The notes below the pieces were generated by a model. The model did no database searches and was not told the DNA's origin. It saw only the letters and a program-made list of their open reading frames with translations. From positions 40,055,377-40,119,376 of the forward strand of contig OX381708.1 of assembly GCA_947462335.1 (NCBI GenBank): a stretch of 64,000 bases of DNA, read 5' to 3'. The position numbers and the translations under genes are program-made. The stretch comes from Harmothoe impar (Eukaryota; Annelida; Polychaeta; Phyllodocida; Polynoidae). Below are positions 23,466 through 36,996 of the stretch, in pieces; within the stretch, counting starts at the first letter, position 1; every line of letters begins with the position of its first letter.

Positions 23466-25808
23466 GGCACGGACACTACCCTAATTTCTCCAGGACCTCC
23501 TGCTTAATGGGTGATCTGGACGATGAGGGTTAGGGAAATGGGATGGGTGCCTGCTGAACGGGTTGTTATAGGAATGAATAATGATATAAGGCTGAGATAG
23601 CAGGGATCAAGTCAAAGACAATCATGAGCTGGTTTAAGGTCTATGTTGAACGACTCTGCCATGGAGGAAATGGATCAAACCACCACCACACAGATACATC
23701 ACAAATATAAGGAAAGGGTTTAGTAGGACATCACAATATCACACCATGGAGTATCGTCAGTAGACTCCAAAAGACACTTTTATATTGTTATTAACAAGGA
23801 CTCAGCATGGGGACACCATAAGGTCTATAACTAAAAGACCAACCTCAACCAGAATACATCTTGCTAGTCTACCACTACTAACCCAACCTTCAGAGAGACT
23901 ATGCACTTCAATTGTGACATTTGGTGCGTTCACGTCTCTCCTTGAGGGAAGAGAATTAGACATTGATGTGTCAAATAATACCTATTTGATGTACAGGTAC
24001 TTGTGGGTGAAAGGGTCTAACCATAGGCCAGCCAGACAAAGCATAATAATGTTATCCAACAGCTAACCTCAATCATTCTACTTGCATAACTGTGAGCGTA
24101 GAAATATTAGACAACTGCATCCCAAGTCAATCAGATGTGCTTAGAGAGATATTGGGATTTGTAGGATATATTGAGGGAGGCTCATGGAGTGTAATGCTAC
24201 TAGGAAATTCAGTTTAATTGAAAAAAGGAGAACCTCTTCCCCATACATACCGTTACCTAAATTCCATTGCTCACTATGGACTGACAATATGGGAGTGGGT
24301 TTAGGTTCTGGAGGATTACAGCTCTTGTGTATGGAGAAGAAGTATTCTTACTGGTCCTGAAAAGTCACAAAGTGTGTTACAGCAAATACCAAAGGATGTC
24401 TTTTATTTCCCATTCTCACTGTATTTACACGATAAATGAGCGTAGGGTTGAAATGACGGATTATATATGTACGATACGGAATGGGTGAATCTGCCCAGGT
24501 ATAATTGCGATGCAACTAGTGGATGGGTCCGTTTCTTGTTTCATTTACAATTATAACACGTTTTTCATTTCAATTGTTAAAGGTCTCAAAGCGTATACAT
24601 GTATTTTGGCAAATCATACAATCTGATAAGCAATAGAATTTCAGTTGTTGTTCATAAAGAATCTTCGATTCCAATGATCAAATGAGGGATATCACATGGG
24701 GGGGTGTATGGAACCTCATATATTCTACTCGTACATGAAGCTAGCGGTGGCCAAAGGGCAATACAAAATTCATACAGTGGATTTACCATGCTTGAGGTAT
24801 ATAAGGTCTAAACCTACACATCCACTAGACCCAGACATTGGCACCTGTAGAGACTCGATATTCCCCATAAGCTGCACCCAGAGCCTGTTGGCCACTTCAC
24901 GGCAGGTCTCCTGGGCTGACCAAGTAGCTTAGGCTGATTGGCTGCGATCTCTGGGCAGGCAAGTTATAGTTAGTGCTGACTTTGCCTGCTTCAACACCTA
25001 AATCCTATTTGAACAAAGTCTGACAGGGTAATCACACCATCAAAATCCTCTCAACCAACCTTACACTGGCCACTGTGGGGGTTAAGCCCACTACCAGCCA
25101 AACAACAAGGTTCCTGCTGGGAGCATTCTGCGGGCCTTATGCACCCTGGCGCAAAGTCAGATCCCATGGTGTAGTGTAGGTGCCAAGAGTAAATTAATCC
25201 TTTATAGGGCAGACTGACCTTTTCTTGAATTAGTTTTGAAAAAAGAGTGAAACCATTTGACAAAGTGGCTACTATGTGATGTAACTGTAGGCGGACCAAA
25301 CGGGCGATTTGTGTACCATGTTGTATACTATGCCATCCACTTTTTGCAAGCATTTGTTACGTTCTTAATTTATTTAACTTGTACATAGTCATTTTCCTGT
25401 TATAAGATTTCCCTGTCATGGTCATCTTAGATTCTCATCTTTCATTATCAATAACATTATTATATATAAAGTATGGGTAGGTCCTAATTACATTGCTCAC
25501 CACTTCAATTGTACAAAGTTGTATTATGTCATTTCTTCTCATCAAAGTTGGCGTCTGATGTCCAAAGTTCCACGTGTCAGGATCTCTTTCAGGGACAGTT
25601 GATTAATTATGCAAATTAGTTATTAGAGTTGTTGACTGTCACATACAATGTGAACTAATTAAAAACACCTATATATAAATACAGGTCTCACAGAACAGAT
25701 TATGAGGTATTTTGAACACAATCGATGTATATTTTGTAACATTTCTATGTAATGGAGAGTGCAGAGAGTGCTTAAAAGGTAAACGGCCAAGCTTGTTTGC
25801 TGAATAAA
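23466..25808 (+). other. Presumed 3' UTR and downstream flank of the receptor gene
   Basis: No further exon is seen. The nearest poly(A)-type signals are a variant ATTAAA at 25658-25663 and a canonical AATAAA at 25803-25808, so the UTR could be over 2 kb; the true end cannot be read from sequence. The 93-codon ORF at 23785-24066 shows no domain. Confidence 0.35.
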
Positions 25809-28139
25809 TATGACTGCAATATTGGAAACCATCTAAGCTTAAAACGAAACACAAAGAGTCAGGACGTCTGGTGCTTTGCCCTACTTCTCTAATTTACCTC
25901 GTGTGCTTCGTCAGAATAATTTTAGATTTCTGGTAGTGTTTTGTATTCAAGAAAATATGCATTTCATCGGTTCAAATTTAACAATGCACCATATAATTTG
26001 GGGTGGGGAGGCGGGTTGAAGAAAGTCTGCTAGAGGATATATACATGTGTCTTCACTTTCATATATACCTCTCTTGTTCTTCCAGGGCTTGATTATCATG
26101 GGATTTGGGTATAACCCACAAGCATGCACTTATAGAGCAGACATGATTATCTTTGAGGCGTTAACACTAAGGAGTTAAGGTATCATTGCCTTGTCACTCT
26201 GCCTTAAATGTCAAGTTATATTAAGAAGTTCTCAGTTGATGCCTCCTCTAAAAGTGCCAATATATAGGCTCAAACTGTTTACACTTACTCAATAGTTTTT
26301 GATCAAGCTGTATTTATTCATGGGTATTTATGAAAAGAGATTGCCTGGGCAATATGAATGGTACATGTATTTATGAATGTTAAATGAATATGAATCGATG
26401 ATTTCCCTTTTGAAAATATCACATTTTATCTCTACCTGAACTGAGGCTTTGTATAGATTGTCTACAGTATACGCATTTACTAAGAAATATGAAATCCATT
26501 TTTTGTCTCTTTGTATGTTTAGAAATCCTTTTTTTTTTAAATTGCAATTACTTTTGTATGGTTCATAGATTTATTACAATGTCGATATAAAAACATCACG
26601 GGAGAAAACTGTCTCACTCTAATCTGTTCCTTGGTGTTGCTACAATCAAAAAGTCACTTACACATTCCAGCTCGAGATTGGACACAAATCAGTTGATATT
26701 GAAAATGTACAGGTATCAGTGAATAAAACGGTGGAACTGTATTTATATCTTTGAATTTTTATTTCAATCTGTTTAATGTAAAATGGATTGTCTAATATAC
26801 AAATGACCAATTAACTTATTTCAGTCCAACCTACTATATCTACAAGTATTCCAAAGCATTAATTTATGTGCACATAGATCTCCAGAAGTAATGGTTTATT
26901 AGAATGTTGACACGCCTAAGCTATGATTTAAGGAAGTTCCCAAGGCTGATAAACCTCCTATTTTCTCCTGCACTAACCATCAAAGGACATTACGTACTAG
27001 ACCATTAGCTTTGTCCACAGTCACATATTTGTACTTGGTGGGCTATATTTTAGTCTAGGCTCTACCTCCAGCCAAACTGAGAGTACATAGAAAGCCCACC
27101 CTTAGCACCTGGAGAAGGGGGAGGGGGTGGAAGTGGTCAGGGTAAGTGAAATGAGAAGTGGGTAGGTGTAAAGTGTGTGTGTTGGGGGAGGGGGGCGTTC
27201 CCGGTGATCACCACTTTGAGCATGGGAATGGTCCTTACAATCCTCATGCACTTCGAACCCCCTACCACACTTGTATTTCCATTTCACAGCGGCGCCGAAT
27301 CCCTGTTAAAACAATCCTGAAAAGACGGCAAAAGTCTACAGGAAAATTGGCCACCGGTCCACCAGACCAAAGACCCTTGTGCAAATAGAAGTCAAGCCAT
27401 TTCTGTGAGGCGTCGACGCTGGTTGTTAGCTGGCACAACACTGAGGGTGTCCAGACCGCGGGGCAGGCCCAATCTCCAGTCCATAGAGCACAATGCCAGT
27501 CTCCAGGTCAAAAAGTCAAGGTAGGGGCAGGGGCTAGTGGCCACCTCACACCCTCTGAATGGGTGTGTATACACCACAGGCCCTGGAGGGTAGAACAGCC
27601 AGGGGGGCAGCATAATATTGGGATAGTAGATTGGGAGGGATCAACACCGTCTGTGGGACGGATTTTGGGCCGTGACCAGTGGCAGGTAAAGGCACCTATA
27701 TGAGAGTTGGAACACCTGGATAGAAAGCGGAGAGAACGCAATATAAACTTACCTAGTCACACATGCCACCCCTTCTGGACATATATAAACCCATGTCCCA
27801 CTTCCATTAGATTATCTTGATGTACAGATGTCGCCCCCTGCCCTTCTATGATGCTAGAGTGATACATGTTGTACATCTTCCGGATTGTGTAGAACAATCG
27901 GAATCTAAATTGCACTGTTTCACTGGATTAGGAGTGGTAATACACGTCTTACAGTTATGTTATGAAATTTGTCTCCTTTCCATATGATGCAACTTTGGTT
28001 GTGTTCACCCAATTAGATAGCAACCAATATCAGGACATCCACCCTATTGTTATTATTTCCTATAGAAGTACCCTTCCCATGTTAGTTAAACGGTCATACA
28101 GAAACAAGAAAATCCCTGGGAAATGGTCCTAGATGTCAG
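25809..28139. other. Noncoding DNA, nothing recognised
   Basis: AT-rich sequence with short ORFs only. A mildly GC-rich stretch around 27.1-27.75 kb has ORFs on both strands without domains. Confidence 0.4.
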
Positions 28140-29110
28140 TGGTAATTTATGAAGCCAATGCCTCTAGAAGCCATTGGCATTATTTGAAGCTACTGACAAT
28201 ATGTTAAGCAATTTGAAATGCTTGAAGCCAGCGGTCATTTCCGAAGCCATTTGTAATGTTCTAAGCCACTAGCAATGCATCGAGTCATTGGTAATTTATG
28301 AAGCCATCACCAATATTTCACCGGTTAGAATCAGACCACAGGTAGTTCCGGAAACTACTGGCATTACTTTAAGTGACGTCGGCTTTGGCTATTCTATCAT
28401 TGCTCGAATCCACATAATGAAGGCATTAAGCCATTGGTACTACCTAAAGCCACATTGGTAATGCCTGAAAGCATTGGCAAGGTTGGAAGCGCCTGACAAT
28501 GTTGAAAGTAACTGGCATTGCTTTGAGTCATCGTCATTGTTTTATGCCAACGTCAATGATTGATGCCACAACCAATACACTGATTGTTTGAAGCAATACT
28601 GACGACAATGCGTTAACCCACTGACCATTTACACTGATCTACAATTGCCATTGCCATGTTGGAAGCTACGTACTATGTTGGAAGCCACTGGTATTTAGTG
28701 ATGTATGAATCCATTGGTGCTCAGCGATGCTTTAAAGGCCTAACCCTTGCTTCACTCACAGAAAAGAATTATGTAGTGTGGCTGGCACTGGCTGTCTGTC
28801 CCGTATTTCACGTCGTTGCACCTTCAACATTAATTTTTCTGAAGCCACATTGGGAGAAGCCTCTGACAGTGCTGGAAGCCACTGACAATGTTGGAAGCCT
28901 CTAGTGTTGCATTAACCCAGTGATACGTTTGAAACGATTGGCAATGCATTAGACTATATATATGCAATGCCTCAGCCCATTTACAAGCCTCTAAGCCATG
29001 GTTAATATTTTGGCCATTGGCAATCTCTGAAGCCATTGGCCATCCTTGAAGCTTTTGGCAATTCCCTATCCATTAGCGATTCCTTAAGCTATCGGCAATG
29101 TAGGAAGTTT
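28140..29110. repeat. Degenerate minisatellite, unit of about 19-20 bp close to GAAGCCATTGGCAATGTT
   Basis: Words such as GAAGCCATTGGC, GAAGCCACTGACAATG, AAGCCACTAGCAATGC and AAGCTATCGGCAATG recur roughly every 19-25 bases across almost 1 kb. I can trace around 35-45 units, all in the same orientation and strongly diverged. The consensus contains a reverse CCAAT box (ATTGG). The 82-codon ORF at 28656-28904 lies inside and follows the repeat. Confidence 0.8.
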
Positions 29111-32100
29111 ATAGTACTTTTTATATCGTATAGCTTCATCGACAACTATTGCCATTCAAATATGACATGCTATAATAGTATAGGTCAGATCGGTATGTAG
29201 TGTTGGGGGGATCAGAACGCCACGTCCACACTCACTTAACTATAATAGTATCCGAGTTAAAGCAATATCAAAATAATAAGATTGGGGACAACCCAGAATG
29301 GAAAAAGAACCAAATCAAATCAATATCAGAAGTGCATACTGTCTTATCCAATGGCATCAACCTATAGCTCCTTTCCCACGGTTTTATAAAAGACACAATT
29401 TCTCCTTTCTATGTATTTTCCCCATGAAGTGTTTGTCCTAAAGCACCTCTGTAATGGACGGCTAGCCTTCATACCCCTTTTATCTCAACTGAACCCTCCC
29501 TCTTGATCTGTCCATCACATTAATACCACGGATTAAGCCCTGGACAGGTGAGTCCAATATAAGGGGTCATACATATACCTAGCTAACATCAAAGAGAGTA
29601 AGGCTGAGGAGGAGAGGGGTGGGCAGGATAAGGAGGTAGAGGGATTGGACACTTGACCAGTGTCCACCCGCTGTGTTTGTGGCTCTGTTGGACAAGCAGG
29701 GGCTGGAGAAGCTGACCAGTGGTCATCACGCACACTCTCAGCACCCCTCCATACCCCCTCCCTATGTCAGGTGGGTAGGGTGAGATGGAGGGGGTATTAT
29801 GTCATAATGCATATTGTCTCCTACCTGGAGGTTGCATGAGAACTCTTATAGACTGTTGTGTAGTGTTCTCTTAGGGTATATACCCCCCCCCCCCCCAACC
29901 TGTGATTCTACTCTTTCCTCAACAGACATTTACTATAATAATCATAGCGTCTGATCCCCCTAATGATGTATATTGAATAATATTAATATTGTATTGAATC
30001 TTTATTGCACGGTAGCGTCTTTCAACGCTTTCTACCTGAACAATTCCTTTTACATGTGAGTCGATGTTGATGTGCTCCTTGGATTTATGATTCAAATTCA
30101 TATATTTATGTATGACCATGATACTTCAGATGCCAGTCAATGTACTGTTGACGGCTTAGTTTAGTCCATTGATGAGCTAACATAGTTTTATCTTCTTTCT
30201 TCTTTATTCAATTTTCTTTCTTCACCACCATTCTCAAGATGTCTCGTAGTCTTAGACTGTGAGCACTTACTTTATGTTATTTCATTCGATTGCAGATTAA
30301 TATCATGACTTAGCATTCACGACGCTTGACATCAGGGTATTGCTGTGTATTTCATACCCTATGACAATACCTTAGATAGTGTTAACACTAGTATGTTAAT
30401 CAGTTCATTATCCGATTTGGATGATCATATCAAATGAGACTACACGACACGAATATCACATTAGTACATCCACAACATTAAACATATTAAACATTGTTTG
30501 TCATGAGTACCAAGATTGATAAAATACATAAAAATAAATGTTATTTCAGCCCTGAATAGTTTTATGCTCCCTATATTAGCTGCAATCTCGAAGCATCAGC
30601 CTCGCCAAACCCCCCCCCCCCCCCCGACCCACCCACACACCCCAGCCACCTCCTACTGGCCTCTTCCATGATGACACTCAGTGACCACCAATTGCAGCAT
30701 CACCCACAATGCATTGCGCAGCGTCCCCCTGGTGGCAGGGGGGCAGGTGTGAGGCGCCGCCCAGTGAGAGCCGCGGGAAGCACTCTCGACTTTTGTCAAA
30801 GCTGAGACCAAACTCTAATAATTGGTGTCGATTTGACCCCAGTCTGACCCTGTGTGTTGAGAGGTGATTGAGAATGATGTGAAATTAGCTGGCTCTGACA
30901 GGATTTCCCCCTGGAAAACAGTAACAAGATGGCAGCTTGAATGAAAGAGGACTACAGGAATTCATCCCCTGGGGTTTGGATTCTAAGTAGTATAGGAAAC
31001 AGGGCTATTTTCACGGTACTTTTTTGTATCAATTTATCAATAACGACCCAAGTCGCATGACGTAAATAAACAAATTCCATTTATTTTATAATTAGAAATG
31101 AAAAAGGTTCATCATAATTGTCATCCTTGCTTCATAATAAATAATGAACTGATGCCTCTTTATCCTCTTTTGCAAGTATTGGGTATCTATACAGACCAAA
31201 CCCGTTAGTCCGAGGAGGAATCGGCAATTGTATGTATACATTAATAATCATTCTGAAAAGGTGAAATCATCAATTCAACGAAAATATGCAGATTTAAGCT
31301 TTTCTATAGGGTGTGACACTTATTTTCTACATTGTGTCACAAAGAGATGGTAATTGGATAGGTTTCTAGCGTTGGCTATTGCTACAATCACGTACCACTC
31401 CTTTCATTTTCAGTATAATGCAGTTAATGTGAGATATAACTCAGTAAGCCACCAGTTGAATTGCCCCCCCCCCCCCCCAACCATCCCTCACGTAATCCCC
31501 GCCAACACTGACATCCACCTTATTCATTAATTCAACGTGCATCCCCCCATCCTCACTAAGTAGCACGAATTATTACAGACAACAATAGATTACCAGAAAC
31601 CCCCGGTCAACTCATGCAAAAGGAGACAATTTCAAAAATGAGCCACAAAAGAAGCTCCCTTGGCGAGGTAACGGAATTTCTCTCGGTCTTTCCCTTGGGA
31701 TAGGATGCAGGCTAATCGACTGGTGGTAAGCGGGTGGATGCTAGTATGATGGGGCATGGGTCCTCCTTGGCATTGATGAGATTACAGGAGTTATTAGCTT
31801 TCACCTCAGTGGGTGTGTTGTAGGAGGGGGAGAGGAGGGGGGGGGATTGAGGGGGGGGGGTTCTGTTCACACCTGAGTTACCTCCTAGCATCTCGCGTTG
31901 TCATGCACCATTGGCGTTACGTCACGCTTACCTGACACATTGGTGACGGGGTGTGGGTGCTTGGTGATAGATGGAAAGAGGATTTACACACTGATAATAA
32001 CTGGGGTCTTATCAGCTGTTATAATTGAATTGCATCCCTTGGTCCAGAAGGTATCCTCCCTGAGCATTTCATTTTATAGGTACGTGCATTTTTTTTTTTG

Positions 32101-32843
32101 CTTCAATTTAATATGCAGATTAAAACAATGCCAATGACCATTTTACATACACTGGTGCTTTCCAACGATATTGGATATTAAAGGAATGTAACTAATTTGC
32201 AAAACATGATATTATGTGAAATAATGACAATATTACAAGTATCTTTTAAAGGCTTTTAAAGAAAACAACTAACTACGTAAGTCATGTCATATGTCATGAA
32301 CTATCTTTACCAACTTCCTACATGTCAAGTTCCAAATGGGAATTAATTCTGACCCCCCCCTCCCCCAAACCGCCCTACTCCCTACCCCGGTGGCTAATTG
32401 CCCTACGTTCTGGTGCTCTATTCCGGATTCCCGCCGTCAGACCGGATTGTGTTTGTGTGACTTCATGGAAGGACGCCATATTGTCACTGTGACGTCATAA
32501 TCCCCAGTCCCTGTGGGGTCTTCCTATTGACTGCCAGGGGTTTCCTGAGTCACTATGGAGACCAGTGTCAAGTGATGTAACATTCGGATATGGCATCCAA
32601 TTCTTCTAGACTACTTTCACCAACGTCTTTCTGGTTTTTGTAATCCTATCAGTCAGTAAATGGTGATCTTATGCTTATTCGATTATGCAAATTCGCCGAA
32701 AATATGTATCCTTTCTAAATAGGTGGCAAGAAATGAACTTGGATGAACATAATATAGGCATTAATAGAAGAGCTTTCTAAGTATTCATCAATAAATCAGA
32801 CAGATTGGACTCAACACTGGGGGTGGAGAGGGGTCCCCCCCGT
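29111..32843. other. Noncoding DNA with C-runs and scattered CpG/CRE motifs
   Basis: Contains C-runs at 29883-29896, 30610-30625 and 31464-31478. A GC-rich stretch at 30.66-30.80 kb includes CCCCCTGGTGGCAGG, and a full CRE (TGACGTCA) lies at 32490-32497. No coding region recognised. Confidence 0.4.
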
Positions 32844-32950
32844 CAGGTCGGAAAGTCGCCGAAATTAAAGGCCTAAGGTCGCCAGGTCGCTTTGATTATT
32901 TCACCAGGTCGAAAAGTCGCCTGGAAAACAGCCCAGGTCGCCAGGTCGCC
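32844..32950. repeat. Cluster of AGGTCG/AAGTCG direct repeats
   Basis: Four paired units of AGGTCG followed after two or three bases by AGGTCG or AGTCGCC occur in about 107 bases, for example AGGTCGCCAGGTCGC and AGGTCGAAAAGTCGC. The half sites resemble the nuclear-receptor AGGTCA core with the last base changed. It may be a short degenerate tandem repeat without function. Confidence 0.6.
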
Positions 32951-34767
32951 GAAGACCCCTCTGCAGTCACAACACTTGTCAATGAGATAAAAATACATTT
33001 TGAGGAATTAATTTCAAAATGTTGACGAGGATCCTTTCCTATTCAACTTCATAAGAATAATTTATCTATAGTATCTATGGTCCCCAAAATGTTCACCATA
33101 ATAAATAGTATCGGAACAGTAAGTGACTATACACAACCAATAGGAAGTTGGATATATAGCTGGATAGGCATTGTACTATATTGTATAGCTGATATAATGC
33201 AGTATATTCCATAACCACAATATGAGGTCACAACCGTACAAATCGTGTAAGCTATGCCCACCTCCCTGTCTCACAGTCATTGACTAATTGGCTGAAAACA
33301 TAAAACAATGTTAATCTGTTCCGATTCAGAGAACCATGTAATCCTGGTCTGATACTATTATACCCATGTGCATAGTTAACATGGTGTACACCTTGGGTGG
33401 GCTAATTTATACCCACACATATATTATGTACATAATTATAATGTATATACACATATCTGTGCAGAGGAAGACCTTTTCAGCCATGGGCCACCCGGGAAAC
33501 TATAGCTCCACCTTAGGGCCCGCACATAACAACCATCTTACTTTTGTCACTCTTGTAAACCAAAGGTACCATTGCCTTAGTTGTATCAACAATTTTCAAA
33601 TTGTTCGATAAATCAATACCTACGCTTATAAATTCAAGTTACCACAATGGCTTACATTTGCATTTCAATGCCATCATTTACCCTTCCCTTATACAATACC
33701 TGATTTTCTTTAAACACAATATTGGATTTTATGAATAGAGAAAGCAGGGAAGCAAATGGCCTTAGTAAGCATCCTGGTTCATTTTTAAGAAGATTGGTAT
33801 TTGAGCCCAAATAATTGGACTTATTCACCTTACTTGAGAAAACATGAAATGAAATTCGATTGAAGCTCTGATATCAAGCAAATTCGAATATAGGTTACAG
33901 TATCGGTAGACTAAAATGGGAAATCCCAAGCAATCAGCTCAAACTTGAGATAAAGCTGTATATGATTAGGGAAACAAGCCAGTCAGTCAGTTGGCTTCTG
34001 GCAAACTTGAACCAGTAGCAAGAGTATCAAATGTAAGTCCACCTGTCTACGTGGAAAAGCCAAGTTGTACAGAAGGAGCTGTTACACAATCCATTTTGTT
34101 TATAATTTTAACAGGAATCTTCATATGGAAGATTGGAAGATCATGGTCAATAACCAGCTATGCACAGAGGTATTTAATCGTTTTCAAAATCTTGTTAGCG
34201 AAATGCATGTTGCATATCGCAAGCATATTGCTATACATGTAAAGTTGCATGTTATACATTGTGTAACAACATATTGTAGAATTATTTGCTCTTATTATCA
34301 AATGTGAAACACACCCCAGGAGTAAAGAACCAGCAGGTGGGATACTGAGTAACAGGATTGGGAGGCTTGGAATCCTCTTTAGGTTTGACTATGGTAAGTT
34401 GGTGCTAGAGGTATAGGGAGTGTAAAGGGAGGTGGCTGGTCCAGGAGGTGGGGCAGTGAACCACTTAGAAATGAGAGTCTGCCTCCTGGCAAGTCAAGAG
34501 CACTAAGCAGCCTATGTGTATAGCATGAGCAGGTATAACCTGATATAATATACATGGTCTCCAATCTGTGGAACTAGGGTAAATATATATACTGTTGTGC
34601 AATGTAAAGTACTTTCACATCCGCAGTTAATTTGGGTCTAGAATTGTGTATAACTAGTCAGATTTATACTGCGTAAATATATATCTTATGAAATATAGAT
34701 CTTCAATGTTGAATAGCATTTTGATGCGTGGCACAAGAAAAAACAACAACTCATATATCTAATCCCA
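32951..34767. other. Noncoding DNA, nothing recognised
   Basis: AT-rich sequence. ORFs of about 80 codons near 33.37 and 34.0 kb show no domain. Confidence 0.4.
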
Positions 34768-34982
<215 letters not shown>

Positions 34983-34987
<5 letters not shown>

Positions 34988-35940
34988 AAGATTACTCTTA
35001 AGTTTTCCTAAAAGTTGGAAAGCATGGTTAGCAAAAATCATTGTATATATCATCCTGTCCTGCAACTCCTGTGCCAGTAGCTTTACTATATGGACTTTTA
35101 GACACACATACAGTAGCATATACCTGTCTAATAGGTGGCTTACTTGTACTCTGACCAGGTGTTGACCATTCGGCTTGACCACCTTGTATACCCACGTGTC
35201 TGGCTGCAACCTGTGGTTGACCCAGGAGGAAGGTAGGGGTGGGGTAGGAAGCGTTTGATGACTCCTCAAATAGTTGAGAAGTCACAATGGCCAGTTAGGT
35301 TGTGCTATGAAGACTTGTTGAGTGCCTGTACATCCACCTTACTAATTAATTTTTACAAATTGTAATACGATGGTCCAACCCTATATTGCACACCACAAAG
35401 AAGGTCCTAAACTGATGAGATCAGCAGATCTAAAGTAAGACAGTTATATTACGACAGTTGTATTTCAAAATGAGATCACCCAATGCTATTGCATGTATGC
35501 ATGTCTGACACGCATCAGAAATATAACATACTGGCAAGGAAGGCATTGCCAAATGCATTCTCAGGCTCAACAACATGTAAGGCAAGAGTGGCCTGGTCCC
35601 AGCTCGACTGTTGCTGGACGGCTAGCAAAAGCTAGGCCTTTAAACATCCATCCTTCAGACTGTTTAAATGCTGATGCTGCATATATTTTAGGAAAACTAA
35701 TAACCAATTCAAGTTTATATTGAACAATCCATCAAATGTTCTCAACCCAGCAGCCAGATTCCATAAAAAAAAGAGTTCGATACCAGACGCTTCCCCCGTT
35801 TGCAATGGGTTCTCAGTCTTGAATAGTATTAATCAGAGTATGAATCAGCACACCATCAAGTTCTCTGCCTCTTGCTGGAACAGCTGTGAAAAGGGATTGT
35901 GTGTACTAATGGACCAGGAAACTGCCAGCAAAATCCCCAG
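34983..35940. other. Noncoding DNA, nothing recognised
   Basis: Contains only short ORFs. The 95-codon ORF at 35720-36007 runs into the CpG patch that follows and has no recognisable domain. Confidence 0.4.
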
Positions 35941-35944
35941 GCTT

Positions 35945-36070
35945 CATCGCGACGCCATCTTGACATTACGTCAAGCGCGGCTTGACGTGAATCTCGCGCA
36001 GGGGTAGAATTGGGTGTGAGGTGTCTAACTGTTGCACTGTTACTCTGTGACAATGGCGCCACCTATCGGC
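35945..36070. promoter_or_regulatory. CpG patch with YY1-, CRE- and CTCF-like motifs and a perfect inverted repeat
   Basis: GACGCCATCTTG (35951-35962) matches a YY1 site on the minus strand. ACGTCAAGC and GCTTGACGT (35968-35976 and 35980-35988) form a perfect 9-base inverted repeat around GCG. TCTCGCGC follows, and 36051-36069 on the minus strand reads CCGATAGGTGGCGCCATTG, close to the CTCF core AGGTGGCGC. It looks like a compact promoter or boundary element; no transcript is attached. Confidence 0.35.
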
Positions 36071-36317
36071 CTTAAGTGGAAACACAATGATGGTGGGAAG
36101 AGTGAGCTGTGGACCTCTGACAGCATCAACCACTTGAGGTTGACACGATCAAGTAGGTGAAGGTCTCTATACTAGTCACCTAAAGCTATACAGCCAGCAA
36201 TGGCGGATATACAAAGCTGTATTGACAATGAGGAGTGTGGTCTTCAGACCTTCCAGTCAGTCGAGATGTCTATTTTTATGTGCTGCTGGAACGGCACCTA
36301 ATGATTATTGTCATGAT

Positions 36318-36995
36318 ATTATTGACATCAATCGGTATACTATTGCACTTTAGAATAACAAACATACATATGCAATATGCAAGAATGTAATACGTGATGG
36401 ATGTTAAACAGTTTTCAAGATTACATCAAAGTTATATTGAGGTATTTATTGCCAATCGGAAATACATACCTCTGTCACTATGTAGTTCACTTATACAAAT
36501 GTATAACTACAGTATGAATATGATCTGACATATAGTAAAACGTTAGATTATCACACATAACTCACAAGGTCGGGCTGTGAATCAATACGACACCTAGTGA
36601 GTGAATCATGAACCACAATGCCCAAGACCTGCTGCATGCGAATGAGATCCAGCCTTACGAATAATAATTTCATACCCAACATCATAATATGTCAGATTTA
36701 CATACTTTGTTCAAAGTGTCAAAGGTTTTGTTTAAATTCATATCATAGACCTTGCATATATGGCTTCCACCCTAAACACATTCGACTGAAGTGTGCTATC
36801 CCATGGGGTTAGATCCAGTTTGTGAGGGACACAGTTCCCAGAAGAGGTGGCCCCAAAGGTTATTGACCCCCTACACTGCCCTGTGGTTAAGGGAGAGATC
36901 TATGGCTGGGAAGATGTCTGAGGGGGGTGGGGCCCCCAGGCTACCCCCCCCCCCCCAGACTCCACCACTGTCTGCAGCTTACAGTGTTCACCAAC
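36318..36995. repeat. Tandem duplication, copy 1 (678 bp)
   Basis: The segment is repeated directly downstream at an offset of 679 bases with almost no change. The only difference I see is the C-run (13 C here, 14 in copy 2). A single extra A (36996) lies at the junction. The 64-codon ORF at 36618-36812 is repeated identically at 37297-37491; neither resembles a known protein. Confidence 0.95.
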
Positions 36996-36996
36996 A

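Noticed and set aside
28140..29110. CRISPR-like appearance of regularly spaced repeats
   Set aside because: Units are degenerate and contiguous without unique spacers, and the DNA is animal; it is a minisatellite.
30720..30750. CTCF-like CCACCAGGGGGA on the minus strand
   Set aside because: The conserved C after the G-run is replaced by A, so it is a weaker match than the site at 36054 and not listed as a feature.
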